Source: Rhynchopus sp. YZ270_cl-10 (lineage: Eukaryota; Euglenozoa; Diplonemea; Diplonemida; Diplonemidae). From it: a DNA stretch of 64,000 nucleotides. Below the pieces are notes generated by a model, which worked only from the letters and a program-made list of their open reading frames with translations, was not told the origin of the DNA and made no database searches. Made by a program: the position numbers and the translations under genes. Positions 10,401 through 21,585 of this stretch are shown piece by piece. Where the stretch lies: contig OZ037913.1 of assembly GCA_964035575.1 (NCBI GenBank), forward strand, positions 744,001-808,000. The letters run 5' to 3'. Position 1 is the first letter of the stretch; the number at the start of each line of letters is the position of its first letter.

Positions 10401-13400
10401 CGGGTCCGTAATTACGGACCCTAGGGTACGTAATTACGTGGTCTAAGGTGGGAAATCACTGTTTGGATGTGTGACTGCTGGTCGAAAAGCCCTGGGAGCA
10501 AACCGAGTGGTACACAGGTACCACATGATAGACCATGATCATGTGGGCCTATCCCAAGTTACATACCGAAAAAAGTCGTGAGCTCGGTTAGTTGTCAAAG
10601 ACGTCTTCCACCATGCACTGAGGAGATAATGATCCAACAATTTACAAGAAAGATTACTTAACCTACTGCTGGAAATTGCCAGGTCGTAGTAACACACAAA
10701 GTGTGCCTCCGTTCGGGAAGACCGGATATTCTAGAGACCAAAAAGGCCTCAAGAATATCTTCCGGTAGTCAAGGTATAACCGAATGAACGGCCCAAGACC
10801 CCCGTGGAGAAGTTAAATGTTGTAATGCTATCAAGTAGAAACTGCGAACACTGTCTTACCCTCCTCAATACATGGTGGAATATGTCTTTGACAACAAACC
10901 GAGCTCAAGAGTTTTTAAACTTCCCTGAGGGAATGCGAGACGCAAAATTTACCACCAGACCCTGTCTTCGTGCACCTTCGGTGCAACGCTGCAGACAGGC
11001 CAAACTGCGTTGGACTCAGAGGAATGCCTGCTGTGCAGTGTATCAATGAGAACCAAGTCCCAGCAACAAGGGGCGCCTTTTGGCGGGCGTTGTTGCGGGT
11101 GTTTGGGGTGCAAAGCTTTCCACAATTTTGATGCTGTTGTCTTGTTCTTTCATCTCTAGGAATGTAAATGTCAATCGCGTTTAACTACCACTAGGGCTTG
11201 TTCAGTGAACCCACAAGGGGTCGAAGGGGGTTGGTTATCCCATAGCTATCAAAGGTTGTGTCGACCAGGCTAATCCACTATGTTACGCTGTACGTTGTTA
11301 AATCCGAAGAAATAACGCTTTAGCAGCCGCAGGAAGTTTGTTAAAAAGAGTGCCTCACGCTACACAAACCACCACCCGCGATTGACTTAGATGTTATAAC
11401 AAAGAGAATTCAGAACAAAACAACACCCTGCCCCATACACACTAAATTGTCATGCTTCAAGAGCATGCCTGGGCCAAAATTACTGTTGACCAAAAAGGCA
11501 ACAATACCACCCACAAGGAGTGTGAATTGTGCACTGGTTTTCTGGGGGAACGCAATATTTTCTTGTGTCTGGTCCTCCGCAAGCAGAGGACAGACTTTCC
11601 GGAAGGTTTCCAAAGTCGAATTTCTTGCACTAGCTATGCTCCCTTGGTTAATGGCTATAGCAGTGACTGACTAAGTGTACCCACCCCCCTCCACCCAGAT
11701 CTTCGTCCGCAAACTCAGAATAGATTGATGCGGGTAGATTTTGAGTTGTTGAATGTCGGACCGCGGTGAAGCTTCTCATCGCAATCGCGGGTGCAGTTCA
11801 GACTTCACGATCCTGTGATAAGTGTAAATGTGGGGTGTGATTAAGTTATGGTATACAAACGTAGTAGTCGGGAAAGGTGAGGTTAATAAAAAAGGCTATT
11901 TATTGCCGTGAAATAAGATAGATTTTTTCCACGCTACAGGTCGAGAGAGTGACCTGCTGCACAAATGGTTCGAGTGAAGCGAGGTGAATTATGTGAAGCA
12001 GGTAACGAGCGCCTGTGGAACCAAATAGAAACGTAACACTCATCACAATGGGAGAGGTTGTGGTGAAACGCACACACCTCGACCTGAGGAGTGGCTCTGC
12101 AGCGCGGTTCGTCCCCAGAACCGCAAGTGTGTTCAAAATGCTTTGTTTCTATTTCCTCCTTCATGTCATGAGGTGACACAAAATGATTGGTGCGTAAAAA
12201 AATAGCTATTTAATAGTGTGAACATTACGCGTTTATTTCGAGTTGAAAACACGAACAAGTTGAAATATGCGGCATTTTTTTGTTCAATCTTCACTAGTAA
12301 CTGAAAGTTAAACATAATTACATACCTTGTCTTCCCCGTAACCTGCGCCTTCGCTGCTTTTAAGGTGCTTTCTCTGGGTGCCCAGTACCCAGTACCCAGT
12401 ACCCAGTACCCAGTACCCAGTACCCAGTACCCAGTACCCAGTACCCAGTGTCTTCGAGAACCTAAAAATGCATTTTGTTGAAATTTTCTGGCTTTTTCTG
12501 AACTTTTCCCAGCTACTTTTCTGGTCGAGTAGCCCACTTTTCTGATCGAGTAGCTATTTTCACTTTTCTGGTGTATGAGTAGGTTTTCTGGGTGGGAGAC
12601 TGGATTCTGGGTACAGTGGTGTGTCTGGGCACCCAGGCACCTGGGTACTGGTGTATTTTCGGCCCAGGTACCCCGGTACACGGTACACTGGTGTACAAGG
12701 AAAAAAGTCGTGAAAGAGCAACCACAGCTCCACATGACAAACACAAAAGTGTCCAGTCACGTGGGGCATTCATGCACTGAGGAGATAATGATCCAACAAT
12801 TTACAAGAAAGATTACTTAACCTACTGCTGGAAGTTGCCAGGTCGTAGTAACACACAAAGTGCGCCTCCGTTCGGGAAGACCGGATATTCTAGAGACCAA
12901 AAAGGCCTCTTCCGCTGGTCAAGGTATAACCGAGTGAACGGCCCAAGACCCCCGTGGAGAAGTTAAATGTTGTAATGCTATCAAGTACAAACTGCGACCA
13001 CTGTCTTACCCTCCTCAATGCATGGTGGAAGATGTCTTTCACAACAAATATCCTGTACACAGGTACACAGATACACAGGTACACAGGTAAAACCCGTTAA
13101 AATTGTGTGTGAAAGTTAAAATAGCTATATTTGCATTTTTCGCCCAGCATGGAGGACACATAGGCCCACCAAGGGCAATTTTGTGATGTCAAAAAAAATT
13201 TTTTTTCGGCCCAAAAATTGACTTGTTTTCGGTAAAACCCACTAAAAATTGTGGTACTCTAAACTGCGTTTTAGACCCCCACAGATGCTCAAAAGTGCCA
13301 AATTTTGCTTTTAATGGCCTCAAATCGTCGAAATTAGCCCTAAACGGGGGCAAAAAAATTTTTTCGAGAGTCCCTTTCCCTGGGAGGCTCCGTAATTACG

Positions 13401-14084
13401 TACCCTAGGGTCCGTAATTACGGACCCTAGGGTACGTAATTACGTACCCTAGGGTACGTAATGATACTCCGTAAAGAGGGAGTGTCCTAACATGCCGTTT
13501 TACGGACCCTCGGGGTGTGCGGACCCCGCCGTGCATGCTTCACTTATTCCCCTCACATAGATTGTGAAATAGGATAGTGTTCGAAAAATAGTGAAATCTG
13601 TGAAATAAAAGTTACTCTTAAATGATTGACAATTGACGTCTCCTTCAGTACAAAAAAGGCTTCGGTCGATATTGAGTACAGCTAGAGTGACTGTCGGGGC
13701 AACAAAAACAAAATGAGCTGAGGACGATGTCCGTCTATCTTTTAAGTACATTAGCCTTCGGGCGATATTGAGTACAGATCCTGCAGCAGGGGATTGTTGA
13801 CACAACAAAACATCCACCAATTACAGAAGAGTCATCGTTTGCCGCCGCCGCCGCCACAGAGGGGCGAATCGCAGAAGCAGCAGGGGGCTTACCATATAAA
13901 TAAGGCGCCAGCGCCACCATCAGCACCACCATCAGCACCACCACTACCACCACCACGACCACCACCCGGACCACCCCGGACAGCCAGCGCTCCAGATCTC
14001 CACAAGCATCTCACCAACCCTCCGCCTAAGGTATTTCTTTGCGAGCCATTTAAAATTGCTGGAATGCATTCTTTTTGCGCGTAG
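7408..14084 (+). CDS. WW-like / degenerate superoxide-dismutase-fold / proline-rich protein (2 exons)
   Basis: Exons 7408-10278 and 13827-14084 join in frame to about 1042 residues. Residues about 39-68 and 78-106 look like two degenerate WW modules (for example HWDTPDGVTYVHKQTG). Residues about 277-545 resemble the Fe/Mn-SOD fold: LNYNPLDGVFPLLSKE, LHNSFVFWTTLRPGG, SSGGGWLWLAVD and IDWRAVE correspond to SOD landmarks. The usual metal-binding His and Asp are not in place, so an enzyme is unlikely; SOD-like mitoribosomal proteins are a known precedent. An acidic run near residue 665 and poly-proline/glutamine blocks (765-935) follow, and exon 2 adds more polyproline. The single intron (GTATGC to TTACAG) carries a 3.2-kb transposon-like insertion. 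A different upstream first exon cannot be excluded. Confidence 0.7.
10560..11690 (+). repeat. Dispersed non-coding repeat, copy B
   Basis: This is the direct-strand counterpart of copy A (245-1470). It includes a 327-bp sub-element at 10580-10906 with roughly 46-bp inverted ends (GAGCTCGGTT, then GTTGTCAAAGAC, then CCACCATG). That sub-element is itself MITE-like and is truncated at one end in copies A and C. Confidence 0.8.
12376..12450. repeat. GTACCCA heptamer minisatellite
   Basis: About ten tandem copies of GTACCCA. Isolated relatives of the same motif occur at about 1450-1475 and 12650-12690, each beside the AAAGTCGTGA edge shared by the repeat copies. Confidence 0.85.
12690..13060 (+). 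repeat. Dispersed non-coding repeat, copy C (partial)
   Basis: It matches copy B at 10610-10900 with a few differences, but shares its left flank (AACCACAGCTCCACATGACA) with copy A instead. It ends soon after the right arm of the 327-bp sub-element. Confidence 0.8.
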
Positions 14085-14831
14085 TGTCAAACAACAATAA
14101 TCTTGACGTACGTTTTTTTGTCAATTTGACGCCTTTTTTTGGAAAGCACAACGACCGAGTCAAAATGCACTGCATTATAGACAGAATATCCTCGGAATTA
14201 GGCAAAAAAATATAAGTTAAAACAACTCATTTTTGTACAGCGCCTTAAATTTTAGGAGGAAAAACAGACGGCCAGGCGCAAGAAAAGGCAACCGAACGAT
14301 TTTTTTTTGTGTAGTGTAGACTGTGCAGGCGCCGATTGTTGGCTCTTTTCTTTTCCTTTTCTTTTGTTGATGTTCAAGGCGAAGAAGACCCCGCAAAAGC
14401 CGTTTTTTTGAAACAGTTTCCCACTTCTTCAGGGCCCCCTTTCTCCCTCATTTGTAAAAAAATTCTGACATGACGGCTGATGCCGGAGTTGGGTTTACAA
14501 CCAAAATTGCAAAAAGAGCCCAATATGAGAGGTAAAAAAGAAAACATAGCGAGAAGCAGCTCTCTCTACACACGAAATTCCAAAATAAAAGTTTTTTTTC
14601 GACACAAAAGGTCCCTCTCCACCCACCCCCTTCAATCATATCAGATGCAAGCCCACGAAATGGATTGTACTGCAATGGTTGGGTGGTCCACCCCCCCGGT
14701 ACACCCGGTCATACCAAAGGTACACTGTTCATGAGAGGGGTTTTTGTATTTCAACTCTACTTTTTTTTTACACACAACCACTCAAACCCCTCCCTCCTCC
14801 CTCCAGGCCATTTTTTTTATTTTCAATTTAA
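14085..14831. other. Intergenic region with one full-length H4 repeat
   Basis: An H4 unit spans about 14641-14765: TCAGATGCAAG, then GCAATGGTTGGG, then GGTACACTGTTCATGAGAGG and a TTTGTATTTCAACTCTAC tail. A pyrimidine tract ending CTCCAG precedes the next gene. No other gene is supported. Confidence 0.6.
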
Positions 14832-15494
14832 ATGGGTGAAGATAATTTGACTCCAGCAGATCACCGACAAATACAAGAGGTGGAGCAGTGGGCGAGTTTA
14901 TTGCAGAGGGGGAGGACACCACATCAGGAGGCTGAGACGGGACGTGCGATTCCAGAGCTGACCCCGTTAAGTCCGACGTACCGTCCCCAGCAGCGTGGAG
15001 GGTTGCGGGGTTGGGTGGTGTGCGCTGCTGGGGGGATTGTGGTGTTGTTGATACTGTTGGTTTCTGCGGAGACGGTAGGGGCGGGTGGGGGTGGGGAGGT
15101 GTTTCTGGACGCACAGAGGCGTGTGGCTGATGTGATGCCTGACAATGCGTTGGCGTGCTGTCTTCTCGCAGTTTCCTTCGGCAGCGACACCACCGCCGCC
15201 CACGCAGCAACCTCCTCCCAAACCACCACCACCGCCGAGGAAGACGCCCGCCGTGAGTTCAAACACCTCCAAGCCATCCCGGGCATCTCCCTCCGGCGGC
15301 TTGCGGTGGATAAAGGCATTCTTGCAGGGATGATCAGCAACACCCCTTTATCGCAGGTCGCATCACGGTGCGGACCGAAAACAGCAGGATGCCCTGTACG
15401 GCAACAAACCGCGCAGGCAGCATTGGCGAATCCAGAAAGCATTGCACGGTATGTCCCTTTGGGGAGGAAAGGGGGGAAGGTTTTAAAAAAATGA
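14832..15494 (+). CDS. Single-pass membrane protein, unknown (220 residues)
   Basis: One uninterrupted exon. A hydrophilic N-terminal region of about 57 residues is followed by one strong transmembrane segment (VVCAAGGIVVLLILLVSA), then about 140 residues that include a cysteine pair (CGPKTAGCPV) and a basic C-terminus ending GRKGGKVLKK. There is no signal peptide before the helix, which suggests a tail facing the lumen or intermembrane space. I do not recognise the family. The start follows a CTCCAG acceptor-like site. Confidence 0.65.
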   Translation: MGEDNLTPADHRQIQEVEQWASLLQRGRTPHQEAETGRAIPELTPLSPTYRPQQRGGLRGWVVCAAGGIVVLLILLVSAETVGAGGGGEVFLDAQRRVADVMPDNALACCLLAVSFGSDTTAAHAATSSQTTTTAEEDARREFKHLQAIPGISLRRLAVDKGILAGMISNTPLSQVASRCGPKTAGCPVRQQTAQAALANPESIARYVPLGRKGGKVLKK

Positions 15495-15865
15495 GGGGTG
15501 TAATTATTTTATTTTGCAGGAATTCTGACTACAGTCCGTGTCTGAAAGTGTCGTGAGAACGGAGAAAAGGGGTTGAAAAAGGGGGTGGGGGTGGTGGGGG
15601 GGTGACAAATCGTATTTTTCTTTTTTTTCCGATAACCCGCGGAATAACATAGAGTGTCCCTGCGTCCGCCCGATGTACAGGTGAGGCGTTGTTGCACTTT
15701 ACAACTTCTGTCTTTAGTCTAAAAAAAAATAATCCCTTTTTTTCAGTGCCTATGTCATTTTGAGACATTTGCACCTTCAAGTGTTCATTCTTCTTTTTTT
15801 GTCACGAGAGGGCTTCGTATTTCAACTTAATCTAATCAAAAATCACGTTTTTTTTTTCCCTCCAA
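15495..15865. other. Intergenic region with H3 and H4-like motifs
   Basis: An H3 motif lies at about 15636-15715, preceded by a CGATAACCCG hairpin as in the copies at 40822 and 56570. A short H4 fragment (GTCACGAGAGGGCTTCGTAT) lies at about 15798-15835, about 30 bp before the next ORF. Confidence 0.6.
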
Positions 15866-16054
15866 ATGCCTCGTCTTCTAATTAAAGATGCGCATGAATG
15901 GACCAATGAGATTCCTTCTCTCTATCTACTATCTGGCGAAACAGCAGTCAAGAGACGAGCTATGAGAGGCTTATATTCACTTTACCAAACTTTCTCCAAA
16001 AAAAAAAAATTCAAACCCAGCGTGTTCCTTGCACGATACCGACAACAGTGGTAA
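15866..16054 (+). CDS. Small basic protein, 62 residues, unknown
   Basis: ATG follows a T/C tract directly, as at neighbouring genes. The protein begins MPRLLIKDAHEWTNEIPSLY and ends in a lysine-rich stretch and FLARYRQQW. Its composition (aromatic, basic, no low complexity except a lysine run) is protein-like. It could be a small subunit of a mitochondrial complex, but nothing diagnostic is visible. Confidence 0.4.
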   Translation: MPRLLIKDAHEWTNEIPSLYLLSGETAVKRRAMRGLYSLYQTFSKKKKFKPSVFLARYRQQW

Positions 16055-16536
16055 ACACATGTGTCTGTACGAGAGACAGAGACACAAAATTCAGCTTCAG
16101 GAAAAAAATGTTTTTTGTTCTCTCTTTTTTTCCTCCCCTGGGTATTTCCTTGCTTCATCTTTCTTCTCTTTTCCTTTGCCTCTGAAAGGCACCACTTTCT
16201 TTTAACTTAACACTAACAAATAACGAAAAAAAATTGCATAACAACGTCCCATTTTTTTTGCTTTTTTTAGCACCATTTTGTTTTCTTTTTTTTCCCTTAC
16301 ACTTTTCTGGTTGTTAAACCATGAGGGGTCATCTGAAGAGGGGTCACCCCAATATTTAAAAAATGCGAAAAAAAAAAAAATGCCCCAACCTCTCTCTCTC
16401 TCTCTTTTATTTGTGGAAGCCAGCATAGCTGATGCTGTGCGATAACGAATATGATAAGGTGACCAAGCACGAGAGGCTTAGGGTCATCTTATACACTTTT
16501 CTTTATTTCCTACAGGAAAAACCCCCTCTTTTAAAT
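16055..16536. other. Intergenic region; H1 hairpin 60 bp upstream of the next gene
   Basis: An H1 motif (16459-16505) is followed by CTTTATTTCCTACAG (acceptor-like, ending 16516) and then by the start codon at 16537. This is the cleanest example of the order hairpin, pyrimidine tract, AG, ATG. Confidence 0.65.
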
Positions 16537-17076
16537 ATGGAATCGCCTACAGTAGCATATGGTGAGACACCACCTAGAGGAGGTAGGAGGGGTGCACAGC
16601 GACTACAAGAGTGGGGAGGTGCCACGTCCCCGAGCCCTGCGCGACGTGCCACCACAGGGCATGAGGATTATGCGCAACTGGAGTGGCTTGTGGAGAAGAT
16701 GGCCCGTGAGCTGCAGGAGAGCCGACAGCGTGAGGCGCGTGTCCTCCGAGAGGTGGCGGTGGTGTCAGAAAACACCGGGGTCTTTCAAGACACGGTTACC
16801 TCACTTCTTCGCCAAAATGCGTATCTCAGGTCACAAATTGCTGCAAGGGTTGAAGAGCATGGGGAAGAGGGGGCAAGTGGTGGTGGTGGTGGTGTGAGTG
16901 GTGCTAACGCTGGAGAGGTACCCCAAATGTGTCGCACTGCGTTGAAAGATATGACACACTGGTTTGACGATCGGAGCGAGCTGCAGGAGACAATAGAAGT
17001 GCAACAAAAGGAGATCGCGAGGTTGACCAGTACTGTGTCGACGTTGACACAGCTCCTGCAGCATACACAGCGGTGA
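16537..17076 (+). CDS. Coiled-coil protein, unknown (179 residues)
   Basis: A single exon starts at the ATG 20 bp after the TACAG site; the upstream in-frame extension crosses the H1 motif and is rejected. After a proline/glycine/arginine-rich N-terminus, two helical coiled-coil stretches (about residues 45-105 and 140-178, e.g. ELQETIEVQQKEIARLTS) flank a poly-glycine linker. It is probably a structural or adaptor protein; no family is recognised. Confidence 0.65.
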   Translation: MESPTVAYGETPPRGGRRGAQRLQEWGGATSPSPARRATTGHEDYAQLEWLVEKMARELQESRQREARVLREVAVVSENTGVFQDTVTSLLRQNAYLRSQIAARVEEHGEEGASGGGGGVSGANAGEVPQMCRTALKDMTHWFDDRSELQETIEVQQKEIARLTSTVSTLTQLLQHTQR

Positions 17077-17558
17077 GATTTCTTTTTTTTTTTTTTTTTT
17101 TTTTTTACTGGTTTTCTTCCTTGCTTTCGTATTTTTTGTTTTCTGTATCTATGTGGATCCCCCCCAGTGAACCGTTTGGGACCCCGCTCTGCTTCTTTTT
17201 TTCTCTTTTTTTTTTTCACCCTCATCTTTGAGCGCAAATCCACTTTTTTTTTAAGGTGTTTGCATTTTCAACTTTATTGTGTGTGTTTCTGATACACGCA
17301 ACGATATTGGCATGGTGATTGTCAATACAAAATAATAAGAATAAGTTAAGCAAAAAGTAAGCACAGCGCGAAATATTATTTTCTAGAGAGATGCCCCCAT
17401 TTGTTGCATCAATGTTATTTTATTATTTTTTATAATTTTACTCAAATTCTACCCATAGATTAGACCAAAAAAAAATGCCCCTCCTTCTTTTCCTAAATCC
17501 ATTATTATGCGAAATGTTTCAACATCCAAAAATCTGCACACAGACCCCACACACACAA
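17077..17558. other. Intergenic region
   Basis: Long T runs after the preceding stop codon and an H3-like tail fragment (GGTGTTTGCATTTTCAACTT) at about 17254-17275. No gene is seen. Confidence 0.5.
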
Positions 17559-18481
17559 ATGTCATCATTTCTTCGAAGCACGCGGTCTTCTTCTATTGCG
17601 CGGGACCAACGCCCTGCGTCGACAAGCAGTGTGGGGAGGGGGCAGAACGAGTTTGTTGTGCACACGGGTACTGTGCATGACACGCTGCCTTCGGGGCGGG
17701 AGAATGAGTTGAACAGTCAGAGGGTTTTTAGTGCGATGAAGTCGAAGGGGATGTACGGGCGCGCTGATTTGCCTGACGTAGTGGATATGAAGCGTGCTGC
17801 AGCAAGAGCAGCTTCAGTAGGGGTCTACGAAGCCTCGCTCGCACGCAAGCTCAAGGCTGATGAATCGCATGCCGCCATCCAGCGTGAGCAGGACCACGCC
17901 CTCCGCCTCCGTGAGTCCGAGATGACACAGATCCTTCGAGGTGACTTCGCAGCAGAACGCCCCCGCCCGCGTCCGAAAAACGCGAAAAACAGAAAGCGCG
18001 CCATAAAACGGTTCACAGCATTCGACGCTGCGGTGCCCAGCTCCAGAGATTATGGGAAGGAAAGTCAGTACCGACAGGTATGGGAAAGGGTTTTGGGAGA
18101 AAAGGGGGGAAGGGAAAATGTATGTGGAGTGATTGCTGCATTGGTTTGCGCGGACATCAGCCTGGTTCTCCTCTTCGCGGTCACGCGTCCGCCTCGCAAC
18201 TTCTTTTGTTCCTTCAGTGGTAGCACTGCGGAGCTGTGTGGCGGTAACCGGGGGAAAAAAAAATGTTTGACCAGTTCTTTCCGAGTACTTCCGAGTCGGC
18301 GTGGTGTTCCAAAGTTGTGTGTAAGAGAGGCTCAGGGTCATCTGGTGAAACCTTTCTGGGTTTGTCGGAACTTCTCTTTGTGGGGGAAACATAATAATAG
18401 TAATAATAGTGCATCCAATTAGATCTAAACTACACATCCATACAGCACGCCGAGACGATCGCGTACAGGCTTGAGTACTGA
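17559..18481 (+). CDS. Basic helical protein, unknown (184 residues, 2 exons)
   Basis: Exons 17559-18077 and 18446-18481 join in phase 0. The short second exon adds HAETIAYRLEY and a stop. The start chosen is MSSFLRSTRSSS, just after a CACACAG site; an in-frame ATG at 17475 would add a hydrophobic extension. The middle is alpha-helical and charged (YEASLARKLKADESHAAI), and the tail is very basic (RPKNAKNRKRAIKRF). The intron contains an H1-like stretch at about 18318-18365. No family is recognised; the composition would suit a cytoskeletal or flagellar protein, but that is only a guess. Confidence 0.6.
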
Positions 18482-18825
18482 AGAGGGGTATTCGGATACA
18501 CAAGACACACTTCCTTTTTTTAAAATTTTTAGAGACCCAAAAAAAATGGAATTCGTGTCCTTTTTAACTATTTTCATTTTTAACTTCATCTACTTTGCCT
18601 TTTTTTTTCTCAATGTATTTTGTACTGTATTTCAAAAAAAAAGCTTCTCCTTTTCCCCCTTTTTTCCGCATATCTCCTACCCCCTTTCTCTTCCCCCCCC
18701 CCTCTGCTTCTTTCACGTTTTCACGTTGTTTCTGAACTGACTTTACTTAAGGTTTGCTCATCTTATCACACACATATCCACCCCTTTTCTTAACAGAAGA
18801 TGACCACGAGACGAAACCATGCAAT
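18482..18825. other. Intergenic region
   Basis: AT-rich and pyrimidine-rich, ending with a TTCTTAACAG acceptor-like site at about 18796. A short upstream ORF begins at 18800, out of frame with the main start at 18826. Confidence 0.5.
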
Positions 18826-21585
18826 ATGAGTGGATGTCTTGCTGGAGGCTGTGTGTCGGTTCTGGTTGAAGGGGGGCATGCATGGTTGAGTGCGCGCATT
18901 GAGGTGACACATGACACTCTTTTCGTTGTCCGACGAGGTGAGACACGCAAAGGCAGCATTCCCCTTGCCTCTATCACGAACCCCAATGCACTTCCCCTTA
19001 AGCACCTCAAACCCCCTGAGACACGCTCCTGCGGGATGTCCTTCACCGTCGCACAGCGTACGGTGTACTTCAGCATGATGTCCTCTTCGTTACGCGACGC
19101 TTTGGTGGCTCAGCTGCAACCACTTCCCGACACGGAGACTGTTCAGATCGCATTCCCTTCGTGTCTTCTTGCAAAGAAAGGGGTCTGTCCTCCACGGCAT
19201 ACTACCCTGGATAAATGGTACAATCCAGGATCGCTTCCGGCGCATCACCCTTCTGGTGCGCAGTTGGATGGGTTGTTCGCTTCGGTGTCGGCACCAAGGA
19301 GGCGGGTTCAGAATGGTAATGGCATGAAACGGCATAGTAAGGTGCTTCCCGAGACGCCGCTGTCGACAGCAACACCGTGCAGTGTGGTGGGTTCGCCACT
19401 TTGGTCGCCAGGGTCGCCAGGGTCGCCAGGATCGGTGAGAGGGCAAAGTGCGTCCCCATCGGTGTTTTCTTCTCCAGGGTTAGGGTTGCTGCCAGACCTT
19501 CCTGTGTATTATGATGTTGTGCGGAGGTATCACATCGAGGCCAGCGCAGTGGTCAGTGCAGCGGCCCTGCTGTGTGTAGCGTTTATGTGTGACGGATGGG
19601 GGTCTGCCTGGAGTGCTTCCCCAGCACCGTGTCTCTTCGGGTTTGATGTGGAGCGCAGACGGACCTTACGGAATGAAGCGGTAGGGGATGGGCTGCCGAC
19701 ACTGCAGGACATTAGTGCGGATCTGAGCATTTCGTTGGCGGGGCTGAGGCAGGGGTTGCAGGCGAGGCGGGGGTCTGTGGAGAAGGAGACGGAGACGGAG
19801 AAGGAGAAGAGAGACGAAGATGTGCCCAATACTGTCCAAGCAGAGGCAGAGCCGCCCCTCGCAGTGGAATGTGACGGAGAGGGAGAGGGAGAAGGAGAAG
19901 GAGAAGGAGAAGGAGTGGCCGAGGAGGATCCAGGTACGCCGTCGTCTGTGGACACGACAAGATCTGGAGGTTCGAAAGGCAAAGTGGAAGGGGAAGAGGA
20001 AGGGGAAGGGGAAGAAGACCTCCCTGCAGCGAACGACACTGCGACGTACATTGCGGATGTGGTGGAGGAGCTGGCAGAGGAGATACGGGGTGAGGTGCAG
20101 GGAACAGAGGCCACGTTCTGCAGTACGGAGGACAGCGACGATGCGCAGGAGAGCGAGAACAGCGAGAACGATATCATGCAGAACACTGTGAATAGGGTGG
20201 AGGGTGGTAGTGCAGGTGGTGGTGGTGGTGACGAAGCAAGCAGTACTGTGAGCACTGCGAGCACTTCGGTGTCACCGGGTCTTGCCGATACCAGTAAGCG
20301 CCTTACCCCCCCGACACCGCCGAGGGAGCCACCTGTGCAGGAGGAAGAAGAAGCAGAAGCAGAAGCAGAAGCAGAAGCAGAAGCAGAAGCAGAAGCAGAA
20401 GCAGAAGCAGAAGCAGAAGCAGAAGCAGAAGCAGAAGCAGAAGCAGAAGCAGAGGACCCCACCTCGTCTGCACTTGTGGTCCCCTTCGCCGTGAACCCCT
20501 TCCCAGACATGTTTGAGGGAGGCCTAGGGCTGCCACCACCCAACGTATCCGTGCACACCGAGGCCCGGCACACGAACCCATTGAAGGACGGCGTGGACGG
20601 GACGACGCAGACTGTACACCTGAGGGACAGCCTGTCTGTGTGCACTGAGACGGAGGGCGACCTCTCTGCTATGTCTCTTGGCTCTGAGGGATCGAGACGG
20701 AGCTCTGTGTTGGACGAGCCGCTGCCGTTTTGGTGGACGTTGGGGACTGGGTTGGAGCATGCCGAGGCTAAGGGCAGACGTGACCTGTCGCGTGATGATG
20801 AACACAAGCTGCGTGACCTGCGCAAACGCAAGAGTGCAGGCGACGCACTCTCGCACGTAGAGGCGCGCGAGCTTGAGGAGCTGGAGGTTGTCTACACCCG
20901 CTTCATGGAAGCAGGCCTCAGGGAAATGCGCATGCGCTTCCAACCACCTTCGCCAAAAAAGCGCCCAGAAGGGAAAGAAAAAAAACCCGAAAAGGACAAA
21001 ATAAAAGAAAAGGAAAAAGAGGAAGGAAAACGGAGGGAAAAAGGTGCAGCCACGACGCTCCTCGGGCCCGGTGCGAAGGAGTCTGAACGCTCTCCGGTAT
21101 GGCCCGGGTGTTATTTTTGTTCGATTTTTTCATCAAAAACCAACCGCAAAAAAATGTGTACGTGGCCGTCCTTTATCGTTTAACCCCTCTGTTCACACCA
21201 TATCACTCAAAATGCATCGCAGGTGCGAAAAGCAGCCACCGCGAGCTTCAGGCGTATTCTCGGGAAAAAACCCAAAACGCCTACACCCTCGGTGGAGGAG
21301 CAGAAACAGCTGGTGCTTACTCTGAGCAAGAGAACGAAGTATGTCCTTCTTTTGCTCTTCTCCCCCCTTCTCCTCTTCCTCTCCTTCCCCCTTCCCTCTC
21401 CCCTCTGCGTCTGCCATATGACCTGCTCTAGGTCACGGATAGTATTCCGCAGAATGTTGTTGCCCCATGCTTGATGTTCACTCTCACCACCTAACAGAAT
21501 CGACCTGCCTAGATGCCAAGAGCATCTTGCTTCCTGCAAATGGGATGTGGACAAGGCTGAGCAGCAGTTGGCTGGGGTGAACTAA
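18826..21585 (+). CDS. PH-like domain protein with acidic and Glu-Ala repeats (824 residues, 3 exons)
   Basis: Exons 18826-21096, 21223-21338 and 21498-21585 join in frame. The first roughly 100 residues have a PH-like pattern of strands ending in a helix (ARIEVTHDTLFVVRRGETR ... SLRDALVAQLQ). Then come a disordered region, a central hydrophobic stretch (SAVVSAAALLCVAFMCDGWG), long acidic low-complexity segments (GE and EA repeats), and a helical region before a lysine/glutamate tail. The last exon ends CQEHLASCKWDVDKAEQQLA, which looks like a small UBA/CUE-type helical module. A membrane-linked adaptor is plausible. The family is not recognised and the PH assignment is by pattern only. Confidence 0.65.
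20341..20457 (+). repeat. In-frame GAAGCA hexanucleotide microsatellite
   Basis: About 18 tandem GAAGCA units inside the PH-like gene encode alternating Glu-Ala. The array keeps the frame because the unit is six bases, so length changes would be tolerated. Confidence 0.95.

Larger units (their letters stand above)
10329..13533. mobile_element. 3.2-kb composite inverted-repeat element inside an intron
   Basis: The left end CACGGCGGGGTCC...CGAGGGTCCGTAAA matches the reverse complement of the right end, and both ends carry palindromes of the type GGGTCCGTAATTACGGACCC. The flanks show only a weak 2-bp CA duplication. The interior has no credible transposase; it contains repeat copies B and C and a GTACCCA minisatellite. 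The ends resemble the CACGRCG-ended MITEs at 49609-49738 and 56995-57119, so this is probably a large non-autonomous relative. It lies wholly within the intron of the WW/SOD-like gene. Confidence 0.7.

Noticed and set aside
12376-12450. Interstitial telomere
   Set aside because: GTACCCA/TGGGTAC is not a known telomeric repeat and its relatives lie only in the dispersed repeat copies.
12166-12744. Minus-strand frame of 192 codons
   Set aside because: It crosses the GTACCCA minisatellite and repeat copy C; its composition follows the repeats.
16432-16536. N-terminal extension of the coiled-coil protein
   Set aside because: It runs through the H1 hairpin and pyrimidine tract, which are non-coding elsewhere.
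19530-20831. Minus-strand frame of 433 codons
   Set aside because: It is the shadow of the GC-rich PH-like gene and is dominated by serine/alanine from the complement of the EA repeat.
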